Assembly (NCBI GenBank): GCA_030549495.1
Contig: JAUIRK010000058.1
Coordinates: forward strand, 529,749-593,748
Length of the DNA: 64,000 bases
Direction: 5' to 3'
Origin: Nectonema munidae
Taxonomy: Eukaryota; Nematomorpha; Nectonematoida; Nectonematidae
Position numbers and translations under genes: made by a program. The notes beneath the pieces are model-generated. The model was given only the letters and a program-made list of their open reading frames with translations, ran no database searches and had not been told where the DNA came from. Positions 31,637 through 42,999 of the stretch are shown here, in pieces. Position 1 is the first letter of the stretch, and every line of letters starts with the position of its first letter.

Positions 31637-32140
31637 TAATTCTTGCAATACTTATTACGACTCTAACTCCTTCTCAAGTGGTACGTCTCTGACTCCACAA
31701 CGCTGTCAAAGAGGATGTCTCCCTCCCAGATAACCTCTAGCTAATTTCATTGATCGGATTTTTCCACATACGAGCAGATTTTTGGGATGTTTTGCAGGCG
31801 AGTTCTTATTTACCTTAACAAGCAACTGTCAACAAGCCAAAGAGTATGCATAAAATCATGTTCTTTGTAAGGCAAACCGTTCTCATCCACTTCACATGAA
31901 CACATACTGAACACAGAGGTAGATATCCTCAAAATTTTGGGAGGGGGGGGGGGAGGCGAACTTTTTTATAATTTTCAAAATTAAAAGAATTTTTGTCAAA
32001 TGAACACACCACCATTATTACCCGACATTATACTTGCACTGTAATCTCTCAATCCCACCATAACTAACTGCTTTAGCTACACTAATTTTACCAATTCAAA
32101 TGACTTTTTTATATTTCTGATTGTATCACTCATTTTAGCT
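31637..32140. other. Skewed spacer with a G-run
   Basis: Non-coding. TCCTCAAAATTTTGGG followed by a G-run and AGGCGA (31926-31965) resembles a segment at 45483-45525 and may be the end of an unnamed MITE. Confidence 0.35.
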
Positions 32141-35100
32141 CAGTTGTTTTCAAACTGAAGTCCGCCGTGTCCTAGGGTATCGCAAAGCAATTCTATGGGG
32201 ACCGAAAAGTGATTACTCATTGTATGTGCAATATATTAAACCTATATTGAGTTATTTGCATTTTTGCCATGGCACATTTAAAATAATAAATTATTTTGTC
32301 TTTGAATTGAGTTAAACTATTTTTAGCATTTTTCTTAATGGCTTAAAAAAAGGAATATAACGTCTGATACTTGGAATTTGGTTTTACTGCATTAACGCCT
32401 GTTGGGGAAGAGTACCCTAAATATCTTTTGTGTTCTAAAGTGTTAGGATCCACTTTTCTAAAGCCCGACAAATTTAAAAGACACCTGGAAATGAAGCACA
32501 TCAGCTTAGTAAAAAAATATTGACTATATTAAACGTCAAGATGAACAATTGCACAAATCCAGTTTTCATAACATAGGAATGTTTTGGTAAATTATTAAGT
32601 GTGGTTTGAAAGCCTTCTATAAACTGTTGTCAAAAAGTCCCACAACATATGAGACAGTTGATATTACCTTGCTGCAAAGATAACATATTGAATTTGCTAA
32701 GAAGTTCTGAAATTGTAAAGTTGAAATATATCTTCCTGTAAAACGATACTGTTAGAAGACTAATAGTAGAGATGTTTTATGTCTAGGGCAAATTTTTTTT
32801 CACTTAAAAAAATTTTTTTTTTGAGCTTAATTCCAAAATTTTGATTTTATTGAAAATTTTTTGACCTAACCTTTATTGCCGGTCTCAACTTCAAAAATGG
32901 TTAAAAATTTTGCAAAATTGCTTTCAAAAATTTTTTTTATTCTATATAAATTTTTTCACTAAAAATGTAAAAAAAGAATCAAAAATATCATGATGGAGTA
33001 TTAAAATAAAACAAAAAATATTTGAAGACAGAAAAGTTCTGTCTTTAGCCATCAATTTTTTATCGACAGCAACAGATGTTGCTTGACATTTATGCAAAAA
33101 TGTGTATGTTGTAGGGGAAATATTGTTAGTTTTGCAAGGCCTTTATTTTTTTCAAATCACTGCCTTTCATTCTTGCGTCAATATATTCTTTAATTTGACA
33201 TTCATCAATTTTAATATTCAAGTTTTGATATATTTCAAATGGCTTTTTCAAGCTGAAATTAGTAGATAGGTTTTCATCGACTATATCACAAATATTCTAA
33301 TTCAAATATACTAAATTTTCATTTTTCAAGGCTTTTTTCACTCTACCAACAATCAAACTATTGTTTTCTTCTATTGAATCAACAATTTTTATGATTTCTG
33401 GTAGTTTGTTGCTGTAGTAAATGGATGCTGTGAGCCAGCTGATTAGTATAGTAGGGCAAGGTGGGGTGCCAATATCTTTGAATAAGTGTCATTTTCATGG
33501 CACTTATTACTCGTCGACTTCTTTATAAAAAAAACTCTTACTTTCATGGCACAGTTATTATGCATCAAGTGTGCAAAACAAGTAATATGAAAAAGATTTT
33601 CATACAGCAATTTCAACCTTTTTCCTGCGGATACATTATAGCTTGCTGCATCACAAATAAACAATAAAAAGTTTCTCCTTTCAACTTCGAATTTCTTTAA
33701 TTGTAAAATTTTATTGGCATTTGCATTTTGATCCAACACCTCACATTTGACTAACCAGCTTTTTGTGGAGATTCTAGGTGCCCCAATAAAATTTTGAAAT
33801 ATTTGAAGATATTTCTGTTTCATCAAGCATTAGAAAGATTTTTTTATTAAGTAAGAGCTTTTTGATTTCAGTTATTTTTTCATTAGCCATTTCTTCAACC
33901 ATTTTGCAACTTTGGGAAACTGAAGGCAACGAATACCCTTATCAGAAAATAAGTTAACAATACGTTCATGATTTAGTTTGTGACGCGGTATATTCGCTTC
34001 TAAAAATGATTTAAATATTATTTTTGAAAAATTTTTACTTGAACTCTGCATATAGTTATTTAAACTCCCATTTTTTTAATATACTTTCCTTTGAGATTTT
34101 ACGTTTTTTCGAATTTTTATGGCCTTCAACAAAAAAAGATTCATCGAACTTGACATTTATCTTGCATAATTTACAATACAAATCACTATTAGGATCTATG
34201 GAAAATTTGTTGGGGTATTTATCAACAATAATAATTTTTACTTTGGCTTTTGAACTTTTTGATACTTTAGGCATCATATTCTTAAATCAAAATTTTTTTT
34301 TCAAAAAACAGTAAAAAACAATATTGATGTGCTTTCATACTGGAAAAATCTTACAAAAACACCTAAATTAGTGGGAAACCATAAAGATTAAAATTAGGAT
34401 TGCGATGTGTGAAAAAATATCTAAAATTTATTTTTTCTCTTTTTGAACTATATTTTGATTTTCAAAATTTTTTGACTTTTTTGACCTAAAATTTTTTTTT
34501 GATGTTAGAGTTTTTGTATCGAATCTTCAGAAAAACATATTTTTGGTTTTTTTTACTTTATTGACTTTTAACTGCCCTACTTATGACATAACTGTTAGAA
34601 AACTAATAAGAGAGATGTCTGATGAGTGATCACATAATATCAGAGGGGGTTTTATTGATTCGGAATTCGATTTTGAACTTTTTTCTAATTTAGCTTAATG
34701 AAACGACATATGCTGCAAACATAGCCGAGCATTGTGCGTTTACATAGAATATGTGTATATGACAAGCATCTCGTAGACTTATTATTGGTTTGCGAAACTC
34801 TTAGCATTGGAACAACTCCAAGAGAAATATGTGACAAGATGGACAATTTTTTATAGGACATGGTATTAATACGTTACATGAACTTGGACTGTGTATTGGT
34901 TAAGCAAAATCTTGAGCAAAGCAAACCAGACATGCATGTAAAATTTTTTGATGTCCGTTTTGGTATATTCCTACCATTTTTACTGAACATATTTAAATCT
35001 ATGAATTTCTTTAACCTTGTGCTGCAAGGAAAAGAGATCGCAGTACTCTATTTTCATAAAAATATCTTTTGTAAATCTTTAGAGAAGAGAAATTTTGGTT

Positions 35101-35400
35101 GAGCGGATTTTATATTTCGTGTTCGAAGGTTAAAAATGTCTTTGTCTTCTAAAGACCATATGGAAAGGCTGTATTCGAAAACTCATTGGTAATGCAGTTA
35201 GGCCAAATTTATCCGACAGTAAATTATTCGACAACCCCGTTATCAGATTCAATATTGATTATGAGCTAAAAGATTTTTGCCAACCTCTCATCGCACTAAT
35301 TGTCAACAAGTCTGGTTCATATCAAGGGCATTGCTTACTCTGTAACGAAATGCATTGTTGCTTAATTAGTAACAATGAAAAAGTAAGAATCATCTTATAT
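32141..35400 (+). mobile_element. ZBED5-like hAT relic interrupted by another hAT
   Basis: Left end CAGTTGTTTTCAAACT resembles the common hAT terminus CAGTGGTTCTCAAAC. TPVGEEYPKYLLCSKVLG and FKRHLEMKHIS (near 32395-32510) are a decayed BED-type finger; DTVRRLIVEMF follows near 32745. After the insertion (32784-34579) come TVRKLIREMSDE (near 34592) and IFKSMNFFNLVLQGKEI (near 34990-35050), typical of ZBED5/FAM200 transposases. Many stops and frame changes; no right end was found. Confidence 0.55.
32784..34579 (-). mobile_element. hAT transposon (CGGBP1-like finger, DUF659-type core), 1.8 kb
   Basis: Ends TAGGGCAAATTTT and AACTGCCCTA give short inverted repeats, with imperfect 8-bp flanks (TTTATGTC/CTTATGAC). 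In minus-strand order: KVKIIIVDKYPNKFSIDP then DLYCKLCKINVKF (near 34150-34260; CGGBP1-like zinc finger), EVERRNFLLFICDAASYNVS (near 33600-33690) and LFHITCFAHLMHNNCAMKVR (near 33530-33590; DUF659-type hAT core). TASIYYSNKLPEIIKIV lies near 33370-33430. Several stops and frame changes show it is dead. It lies inside the ZBED5-like relic. Confidence 0.65.
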
Positions 35401-36326
35401 AATCTTCATATTCTACACCACTAACGTTTTTAGAATTGGAATGAATTGACAGGTATGAAACCCTGAATTGTGGTCCTTTAAAATAGAAATTGAAGGATTA
35501 AAATTTTTGGAAAATTTGCTTCAAACCTTAAATTTATCTGTACCATTCCCTAAATTATACGCTATAAAATAGAGAAAATGAAATTATTTATACTAAGTTT
35601 TATTAACAAAAAATTTAAGCAAAGTGTGAACAAATAGCCAATGGTTTAAAAGAATCTTGATTAAAAAAAATAAAGTAAGAATGTAATATTCAGAATTCAA
35701 AATTTCACGACTTCATTGTGTTAAAAAAGAAGGATTTCAAATTTTTTTTGAAATAAATTCCACTACAACATCAAATAAAACGAATATCTAAGAATAAAGA
35801 TGTTCTTTATGTATTGAAAAACTCGATTATTTATTAGCAAATATAATGACGGCATTTACCAACGTGTGCATTCTTTTACATTTATTCAACTCTTTCAGTT
35901 AAAATAGGGAAAAAACTTTTTCAGCTTTAAATTATAGAGAATACTATATTACTTATAGTTAGGCTTTTTCGCCCCTATGAAATCAAATGGCGGGGGGAGG
36001 GGGGGGGCATCCCCCTCCTCACCGGATGTACGCCCCTGACTAAACGTTTCCTTCTCCTTCTAGATACGGCTTCTTCTATGTCCATTAAATATCTTTGACT
36101 AAATCTTCAAAACAACCTAAATTTGTCGATTCATTTATTAAAAGAAGGTGTGCCAAAAACTCTCTGTCACTTTCCTTTCCCCCAAAAGTCTAACAAAATA
36201 CATCCATTTGCCTTTTATGTATTACCAACGCCTATCCTAACAATTTCACGTGATGCCTATAAGTTTTAACAACGACACTACCATTACGAATTTACCTCAA
36301 AAGACTCTTAAGCGATTCATCTACAG
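35401..36326. other. Spacer between two hAT elements
   Basis: Non-coding. Around 35980-36035 a G-run and C-run lead to GGATGTACGCCCCTG, which looks like one end of the CAGGGGCGTA family, but the other end is not visible. 36060-36326 again shows the C-over-G skew. Confidence 0.35.
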
Positions 36327-36362
36327 CAGTGGTTCTCAAACTTTTTCAAACCATCGCCCCTT

Positions 36363-38381
36363 TTAACATAACCTAATTTTTAACGCGATGATTAAGTGAT
36401 ATTTAGCCATATTTACAATATATTGATTTCTCATAAAATGATTTAAATGGGAGGGATGAAGATGATGTTTTTGCACCAGTTCATTTACTCTGTGATCAAA
36501 GTTACTTAAATTAATTCTCAAATCACCCCCTTTTGCAATTTGAAGACGATTTCTTTGCTTGGTTAAAAGTTTGGAAACTGCGCTGAATCCACGTTCGGCC
36601 ATGTAAGTGGATGGAAAAGCAAGAAAGTAAATTTTAATTCTATCCCATTAATTTGTATATTTATCAGAGATTTCTCTCTGTAACCAAAAATCAGCATACG
36701 ATTTTTTGAAAAGAGGCTTTAACTGGAAGCCATTTTTTCACCGCAATTAGCTCATCTTGAAGCAAAAAATTAGTTTCATTTGAGCAATCGTAAGTGAATG
36801 GATTTAAGACCCAGTCAGGTATTTCCATATCTATCAGCAGGGGCGTAGCCAGAGGGGGGGGGGGCAAGGGCGCAGTGCCCCCCCCCAAATACCAAATATT
36901 TTTACTACTTTAAAGTTCTTATTTTATTTCCAATATGCTTGCCCCCTAAATTTCTTGCATGCCCCCCAACTTCCATTTTTTGGCTACGCCACTGTATCAG
37001 GTCCTTGTATCTTGTGACCATATCCTCCCTTAGAGATTTAAAATGATCACAATAATTCAAAAGGTCAGCATCTTCTGTAATATGAGAGTCATCAGTACTT
37101 AGTTTCAGACTTGGAAAGTTGACCAAATTTTTACTACCCATATTTGTTCTAAGAAAATACAATTTATCTATGAAATTACAGATTTTAGATTTCGCGTTGA
37201 TGAGGGTTATATTATCACCTTGTAATTGCACATTCAAATCATTGAATATGCAGAACAAATGCCTAAGATATGCGATGCCTTTTTTGCGTGACAAGAGACC
37301 ATCACTCAAGTTGTTGCAATTGTTTTGTTGTAAAAATTGGACGACCGTATCAAATAACGAAAAAAAACGCTTCAGACAGTTTCCTCTGGAAAGCCATCTC
37401 ACTTCAGTATGTTGAAGAAGACGGTCGAATTGTTCATCATTGTCTGTACACATTTGACGCAACATTTGAGAATTCAGCGGGTGGCTCTTTATTTTATTCA
37501 TAGATTTAATGACAGTACTGAGTGAATCGAAGAGGCGAGAGCTCAAATTTTTAGCCACTAAATGCTGGCGATGAATCACACAATGAATTGTAAAAACGTG
37601 TGGCACTGCTTTTTTCAAATAGGAAAGAAAACCTCTATGTTTTCCCGTAAATGCGGGGGCGCCATCTGTTGCGCAGGCAATGCTGTTTGTTAGTGGAATA
37701 TCTTTTTCTTTGGAAAACTTTTCTACAGCCAAAAAATAGAGGTGCCTCGGGTATCAGTTTCCAACTCTTTAGCAAAGGGTAGTTCTTGAACTATTATATA
37801 TTATCTTTAATAAAACTTGTGTAAGCCAAAAGCAGGGCTTCATTGCTTGGTAACGTGGACTCATCCAGTTGCAAGCCAAATTTTTATTTTTTTCACATAC
37901 TGCTTCTTCAATGTCTTCAGCCATTTCGTCAATTCTTCTTTGAACAGTATCATCTCTGAGAGGAATTGATTTAATAATAGTATGAGGAGAAGTATGCTGT
38001 ACAAAACTTCTACAACTGGTAAAAGAAGCTGTTCTCCTATTGAATCTGATTTAGCGATTAGTTTGGATATATTATAAGAACAAACAAGCCCATCCTCAGC
38101 TTTTTGTGTTTGGCTCTTGTCATAAGAGAAGCGATGGATTTTCTTTTTTTCAGTTTGTTTTTTAAAGCATGAAAGTATGAAACCTCTTTATTAACTTGGT
38201 TAGGATGCATTTTTTTGATATGATCAGCCATCCTTGACGGCTTCATAGCTTCATTAGAGAATTCTTTCTCACAAATGAGACACATCGGCTTTTGGTCGTT
38301 ATGAGGTGTAGTGATGAAGCCGAATTTTAAGTATTCAACAGAGTACTGTCTGGACTTTTTCTTTGGTGGATTCTGGGACAT
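36363..38381 (-). pseudogene. ZBED5-like hAT transposase, broken
   Basis: From the N-terminus: PPKKKSRQYSVEYLKFGFI, then PMCLICEKEF ... MADHIKKMHP is the BED finger (C2H2). CATDGAPAFTGKHRGFLSYL, HCVIHRQHLVAKNL and HTEVRWLSRGNCLKRFFSL are the RNase H-like core blocks. IPDWVLNPF and AERGFSAVSKLLTKQRNRL form the C-terminal dimerisation region. The frame is interrupted near 37740-38060 and by the insertion at 36838-36994, so it cannot be active. Copies of this kind have become host genes in vertebrates, but nothing suggests that here. Confidence 0.82.
36838..36994. mobile_element. 157-bp MITE inserted in the hAT transposase
   Basis: Ends CAGGGGCGTAGCCAG and TTGGCTACGCCACTG, with TATCAG duplicated on both sides (36832-36837 and 36995-37000). 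It has G-run/C-run interior arms. It is younger than the hAT it interrupts and related to the element at 20749. Confidence 0.8.
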
Positions 38382-39575
38382 AATGATGGTTGAGAAAAAA
38401 ATGTATTTTGTTGTGAACTACAATTTTGTTCTTAAGATAAAAATAATTTCACATAAAAACTCTAAAAAGGCTAAAAAATTATTTTGAATGAAAATTATTT
38501 TGATTTTAAATTATGTACAAAAATTATTTGAAAATTTCTAATATTTCATGTAATAAGAAAAATTGGTTTTTCCTCCATGGTTTTTGTGTAGTTTTACGCA
38601 AAGTAAATAGTTGTGAATTTGTGGAGAAACTTTTAGATTTGTTGTACAACCAAGGAGGCAACGTATTCAATTTTTTCAAATATATTTTCAACGAAGCAAA
38701 TTATGCTTATCATTTATCAAATTTTAACTTTACACACATTAGTAAGCCTTTTTTAGTTTACATAAAATTTATATCATTTCATATTTATACACAAAATATA
38801 TTTTGAGAAGAAAAACATCGAAATACCTCCAAAGAACTAACCACTATGGAAATATGTAAGAAATTTAGGATTTTTGCGGACATATTTTTTGAAAACTACA
38901 TAAATTTTAGACTAATATAAACGAACCAAAGTGCAAAAATCGATTTTTCGACATCTATTTCAATTTGTAAACAAAAGTTCCATTTTTATACTTCCTATGG
39001 AGCGGAGATTATGAAAAAAGCCTTTTTTCAGTAGTTGATACTAAAATAAATTTTTTTTATTTCAATTTAACACAAAAATAGTGTGCACAGTAGTATAGTT
39101 CATGCAATAAGCTTTCATTTGGTCGGTAAACTTGGTTAAAAAACGCGAAAGTTATAGGTCATAAAATAATTGACTAAAACTAAGTTTTGGCAACTAGAAT
39201 TGAAACATGCGAATAGAAGCATTTACACCTGCACATGATGACTTACTTCTTCACACACAGCAAGGACGCATAAGTCAATGGCATTGATAAACAACGTGCA
39301 TGAAAACAACCCATATACAGGGGAATGAGAAATCAATATTAGAAAGATATAAAATTAACTCTAAACATTTAAACTTCACCACTTTTTTAGCAAAAATTGA
39401 ATGTTGTGCTGCGCTAAAAAAAGTTAAGTAAAAATTTTCGAAATTTTAACGTGATGTAAATTTTTTGTCATAACACCGATGTGAAGTTTCAAAAAATTAC
39501 GATCAAATTTGAGAAATCTATTGGCTTTCAAAGTTTTCCAACTTTAAATACTATATAGTTGGCTATTGCTTCTCG

Positions 39576-39653
39576 GCATAGGAAATGTCTCCAAAGCTTT
39601 GCCAAGTTATCGATATTCATAGCTTGGCAAAGCTTCGGAGGCATTTCCTATGC
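39576..39653. repeat. Long hairpin in hAT subterminal region
   Basis: Arms of about 31 bases (GCATAGGAAATG, then CTCC and AAGCTTTGCCAAG, against the inverse) with few mismatches enclose a loop of about 16 bases. It lies close to the transposase-5' end of the element. Confidence 0.8.
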
Positions 39654-39797
39654 TTGATTTTCTTTCAACGCCCCCTTTTTACGTTCAGCGACCCCCCCCC
39701 CCCCCCATTCACAACCAAGCCTTATAACGCCCCCTTTTACTCACTCAACGCCCCCAAGTGGGCGCTAGGGACCACTTTGAGAAACACTGATCTTCAG

Positions 39798-40104
39798 TCT
39801 CCACACACATTAACTTAATCCCCCTTCTCCCCAGGCACAACTCACAGTGTTTGCTAGAAATCGTCACAGTCATTCATTCACCCATCTGCTACTACATACA
39901 CAACTCATGCTCATACACACCGTCTTTATATGCAGAAATAAGTTCTTTGCTAAAGAATGCATAAAACACCCACTTTCCAACTCAAGTCATATTTTCTACC
40001 GGTTTAATCATACTTTTTTGGAATAATTTGTACACTCACTGTCAGTCTACACTTTCCTAAAATTTTTAGCCGTAAGTAATGAAAGAAAAATGAAACATCC
40101 TTAC
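39798..40104. other. C-rich skewed spacer, probably intronic
   Basis: Same composition as 29758-30542, here directly after a minus-strand splice donor at 40104-40103. No other content recognised. Confidence 0.35.
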
Positions 40105-40286
40105 TTCAATGATATCTACACCGCCTGTTACATTTCGCTCTTGTTTTGCGTTATGTGAAAGCGGAAATATTCCTTCATGCTTCTCAGAGGATTTGACCAT
40201 TATATATTTCCATTCAAAATCTTGGATAGAAAATTTCAACTCAGTAATTGGATTCATACTAACATAAGTTCCATCAATTTCATTAA
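40105..40286 (-). CDS. Internal exon of an unrecognised minus-strand gene
   Basis: Acceptor TTTTTAAAAG, 60 codons including NEIDGTYVSMNPITELKFS and FEWKYIMVKSSEKHEGIF, ending DIIE at a strong donor GAA/GTAAGG. The residue mix is protein-like and the frame is open throughout. Family unknown. It may belong with the exons at 42729 and 44251, but phases do not join directly, so a further exon would be needed. Confidence 0.45.
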
Positions 40287-40290
40287 CTTT

Positions 40291-41844
40291 TAAAAAAAAA
40301 GTTTAAAGAATATTAGATAAATGTGGACAAAGCAAAATATCATGAAGGTGATTGTAAGAGTATTGAATGCCCTTTGACACTTGTTTAATTTTTTTTAAAT
40401 CAATTCTGACTAAAACAGCTACTTACCTCCTAACTAAGTACTTAACTGCTTCAGCTGACTAACTAATTAACAAGTTAATTGAGCAACTAATTAACCAATT
40501 AACTGCCTTAGTTAGAGCTTAGTAACCTATTCAGATAATTAGTTAGTTTAATTAATCAATCAAATAGTTGTAATATTATTTTTAAGGCATGGAAGGATAA
40601 AAGTGTGTCCTTTCGAAGAACAAACAGTGTTTTTGCAAATATGAAAACATTTAAATTAACTTCGTGAAAAATCGATTCACGAAACCAACGCAACTCATAA
40701 GCGTCTCCCTTATATGTGCGCCTCTCAAAAAATAATTTGCATGTCCAACTTTTGGAAACCCTTAAACCAAAACATGGCTTGACTTTTTATTGTAGAGGTC
40801 AAGTTTATGTTCTTCTCTAAGGAGTCCAAAAAATTACAATCTCTATTTAGAACTCATCGCTGAAAATGAATGCCCAAGCTGAAATAATTTTATCATAACA
40901 TTTATTTCTTATTCTCCATTTGAGATGCCTCATTTACAAAAATACTGTTTCTGAAACAAAAGACGTTTCTTTTCGCGACCACATGAATCTCCGCCTAACT
41001 TTTTATATTCTTGTTTAATTTATTTGAGTTCACGCAAAGCAGACAAATAACAAAATGATTTTGAAGTAGTAATGCCTCGTAAAGAAAAATATAAAGTATG
41101 AAAAAATTTGGTTTGAAAGAAAGCGATGCTACAGACAGAAAGCTTTGGAGAGAACGGATATACAGCTCTTTTCTATAGTACCTATAGAAGGTAAATTATA
41201 TTCATCATATTTATTATCTATGCAATAAAAAGTATCCGCAAAAATCTTCCAAGAGACATGCATCTTAAGAACTTAATCAAGATTTTAATCACACAATCTT
41301 ACAAGTCACATGCTTTAAAGATTTCAAAGTATACATAGAGAAAATATGATACTGAAATTTACAAATATTTGAAATTTTAAAATAAGATTAGTGATTCATG
41401 TTTTTGTTTAATCTTACGGTAAATTTATGAAATATATCCAAATTTGTGTAAAGCCAACATAAATAATTTAGCTTTAAAAATAGCATTTTTTTTTTAATTT
41501 TAAAGAATAAATACAAAAAGAATTAAGTGCTTGATTTTAAAAATACCTTAAAAGAACATTTTAATAAATTTAACACAATGTACGTACGTACACAGTTTAA
41601 GGGTATAGACTTTATACATCATTCAATCATGACTTCATTGGAACAAATTGAATATTTATAGCATATCAAACAGATTTTACACAATAACACTATTCTAGTG
41701 TACTCATACTTATCCTGCCTATAGCAAAAAGAAACTTACGGACTTTTAAATGAGAATTATAAACTTATATTTACCCCCAGGTATTTTTTGATTTCAGCGA
41801 TGATGCAGTGGCACATTGTCTCAGACTTACACCAGGGTAACGGG
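40291..41844. other. Probable intron
   Basis: A+T-rich. 40435-40560 has a run of imperfect TTAACTAAC/TTAGTTAG words on both strands, which recurs faintly at 42458-42520. No coding exon recognised. Confidence 0.35.
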
Positions 41845-41975
41845 GAGGGAGACGCTTCTTAGTGGACTCCTTACATGGAACCATGAGTAAAGGAGGATTC
41901 GTTGCTGTATTTGAACGCAATACCTTGAGGTATCAAATCTAGTTTAGGCTCATCAGTTACTTATGTCACACGCCT
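41845..41975 (-). repeat. tRNA-derived SINE, copy 2
   Basis: The minus strand aligns with copy 1 at 31495: CTAGATTTGATACCTCAAGG against CTAGATTCGATAACTCAAAG, then GCGTTCAAATAC in the B-box place, and CCTCCTTTACTCATGGTTCC against CCTGCTTTCCTCATAGTTCG. More decayed in the promoter boxes than copy 1. Confidence 0.55.
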
Positions 41976-42728
41976 ACTACTAGTATAATCCAAAATCAAT
42001 ACCAGACAGAGGCTTTAGCTCTACAACAAGTGAATTTATACTGTCGTCTTCTTCCCATTTCAGTTCTAGTTTTTTTCTTCGTCCTCCAAGTTTATTATCT
42101 GATCCACACGTATTTCCTCACACATTAATTCAATTTCCCACTTAATGAAGGAGAAAGTGGCCTAAAAAATAAGTACACATGCAAGGTTTACATCTTTTTC
42201 TACAGGAAAAATACGTCATGTGAAAAGAGTTTGCCCGATTTTTTATGTTTAATGACGCCAGGGTTTGCAACTTCACCGAACACAGAATAACCGGAAGAAA
42301 GTAAGAAAAATTTCCAAAATTAATTTTAAAAGTAAAAAAAGTGTCCCATATTATGCGCCTACTCCAACAGTGATCTTTATAACTTAACATATGCGTGGGA
42401 ACGGCGGAAAGGCATCAGTTTTGCTATTTGTTATTTTAGTTTCATACGTAAAGAGTATACTAAGTTAGTTAGGTAATTAGTTATTTAATTGGAAAGTTAG
42501 TAAATTAATCAATGAGTAAATTCGAGAGTGACAAAGATATCTTGAAGAAAGTCTGACACAACTTCTCTCTACATAGTGTGCCTTACTTGCTCCCAAGTCT
42601 TAACTTGCTATTTTAAAAAGCTATTTTGTGTGAATACGTTTTCGTGGTTTCCTTGCTGTCACACACTGATTGTTGCACGCTTTCATTGGTTGTTTTGCGA
42701 AAAGTCGTATAGTGAAAACAAGGCATAC
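41976..42728. other. Probable intron, possible weak exon
   Basis: A minus-strand stretch near 42190-42262 (VANPGVIKHKKSGKLFSHD) before a GTATTT site could be an exon, but its phase does not fit its neighbours. No other content. Confidence 0.3.
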
Positions 42729-42950
42729 CTTTCCAACCAAGCACATTTCATTAAAAAAGCCTGTGTAATAAGGAACTAAGTCCGTTCTTCCATTATTTGT
42801 GATTTTCACTTTTGACGTTCCTATGACAAAACGAAAATTCTCGTTATATAACCAAGTTGAGACATAAAACTCTCCTCTAGCAACTTCGCTTGCCAAGGAT
42901 TCTAATTGGAAAAGCTTTAGGAAACTGCTCAATTCTTGACTTTTTTCAGC
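42729..42950 (-). CDS. Second exon of unrecognised minus-strand gene
   Basis: Acceptor CTACTTTCAG, 74 codons (AEKSQELSSFLKLFQLE, EFYVSTWLYNENFRFVIG, TSKVKITNNGRTD), donor AAG/GTATGC. It joins in phase 0 with the exon at 44251-44376. An alternative acceptor at 42971 would lengthen it but break the phase. No family recognised. Confidence 0.5.
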
Positions 42951-42999
42951 CTGAAAGTAGTGGCGACTTCCTAAATTAAAAAAACATGTAAAAAAAGGA

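Larger units (their letters stand above)
36327..39789 (-). mobile_element. Near full-length ZBED5/ZMYM6-like hAT transposon, 3.5 kb
   Basis: Ends CAGTGGTTCTCAAACTTTTT and ACCACTTTGAGAAACACTG are inverted. Duplications ATCTACAG (36319-36326) and ATCTTCAG (39790-39797) match at seven of eight positions. Runs of CGCCCCC-type words lie near both ends and a 78-bp hairpin at 39576. The transposase is on the minus strand and is broken, including by a 157-bp MITE. Confidence 0.88.

Noticed and set aside
31280-31639. 119-residue plus-strand frame
   Set aside because: It runs antisense through the tRNA-derived SINE and skewed spacer and matches no protein.
38513-38806. 97-residue plus-strand frame
   Set aside because: Lies antisense to the hAT transposon's 5' region with no similarity to a known protein.
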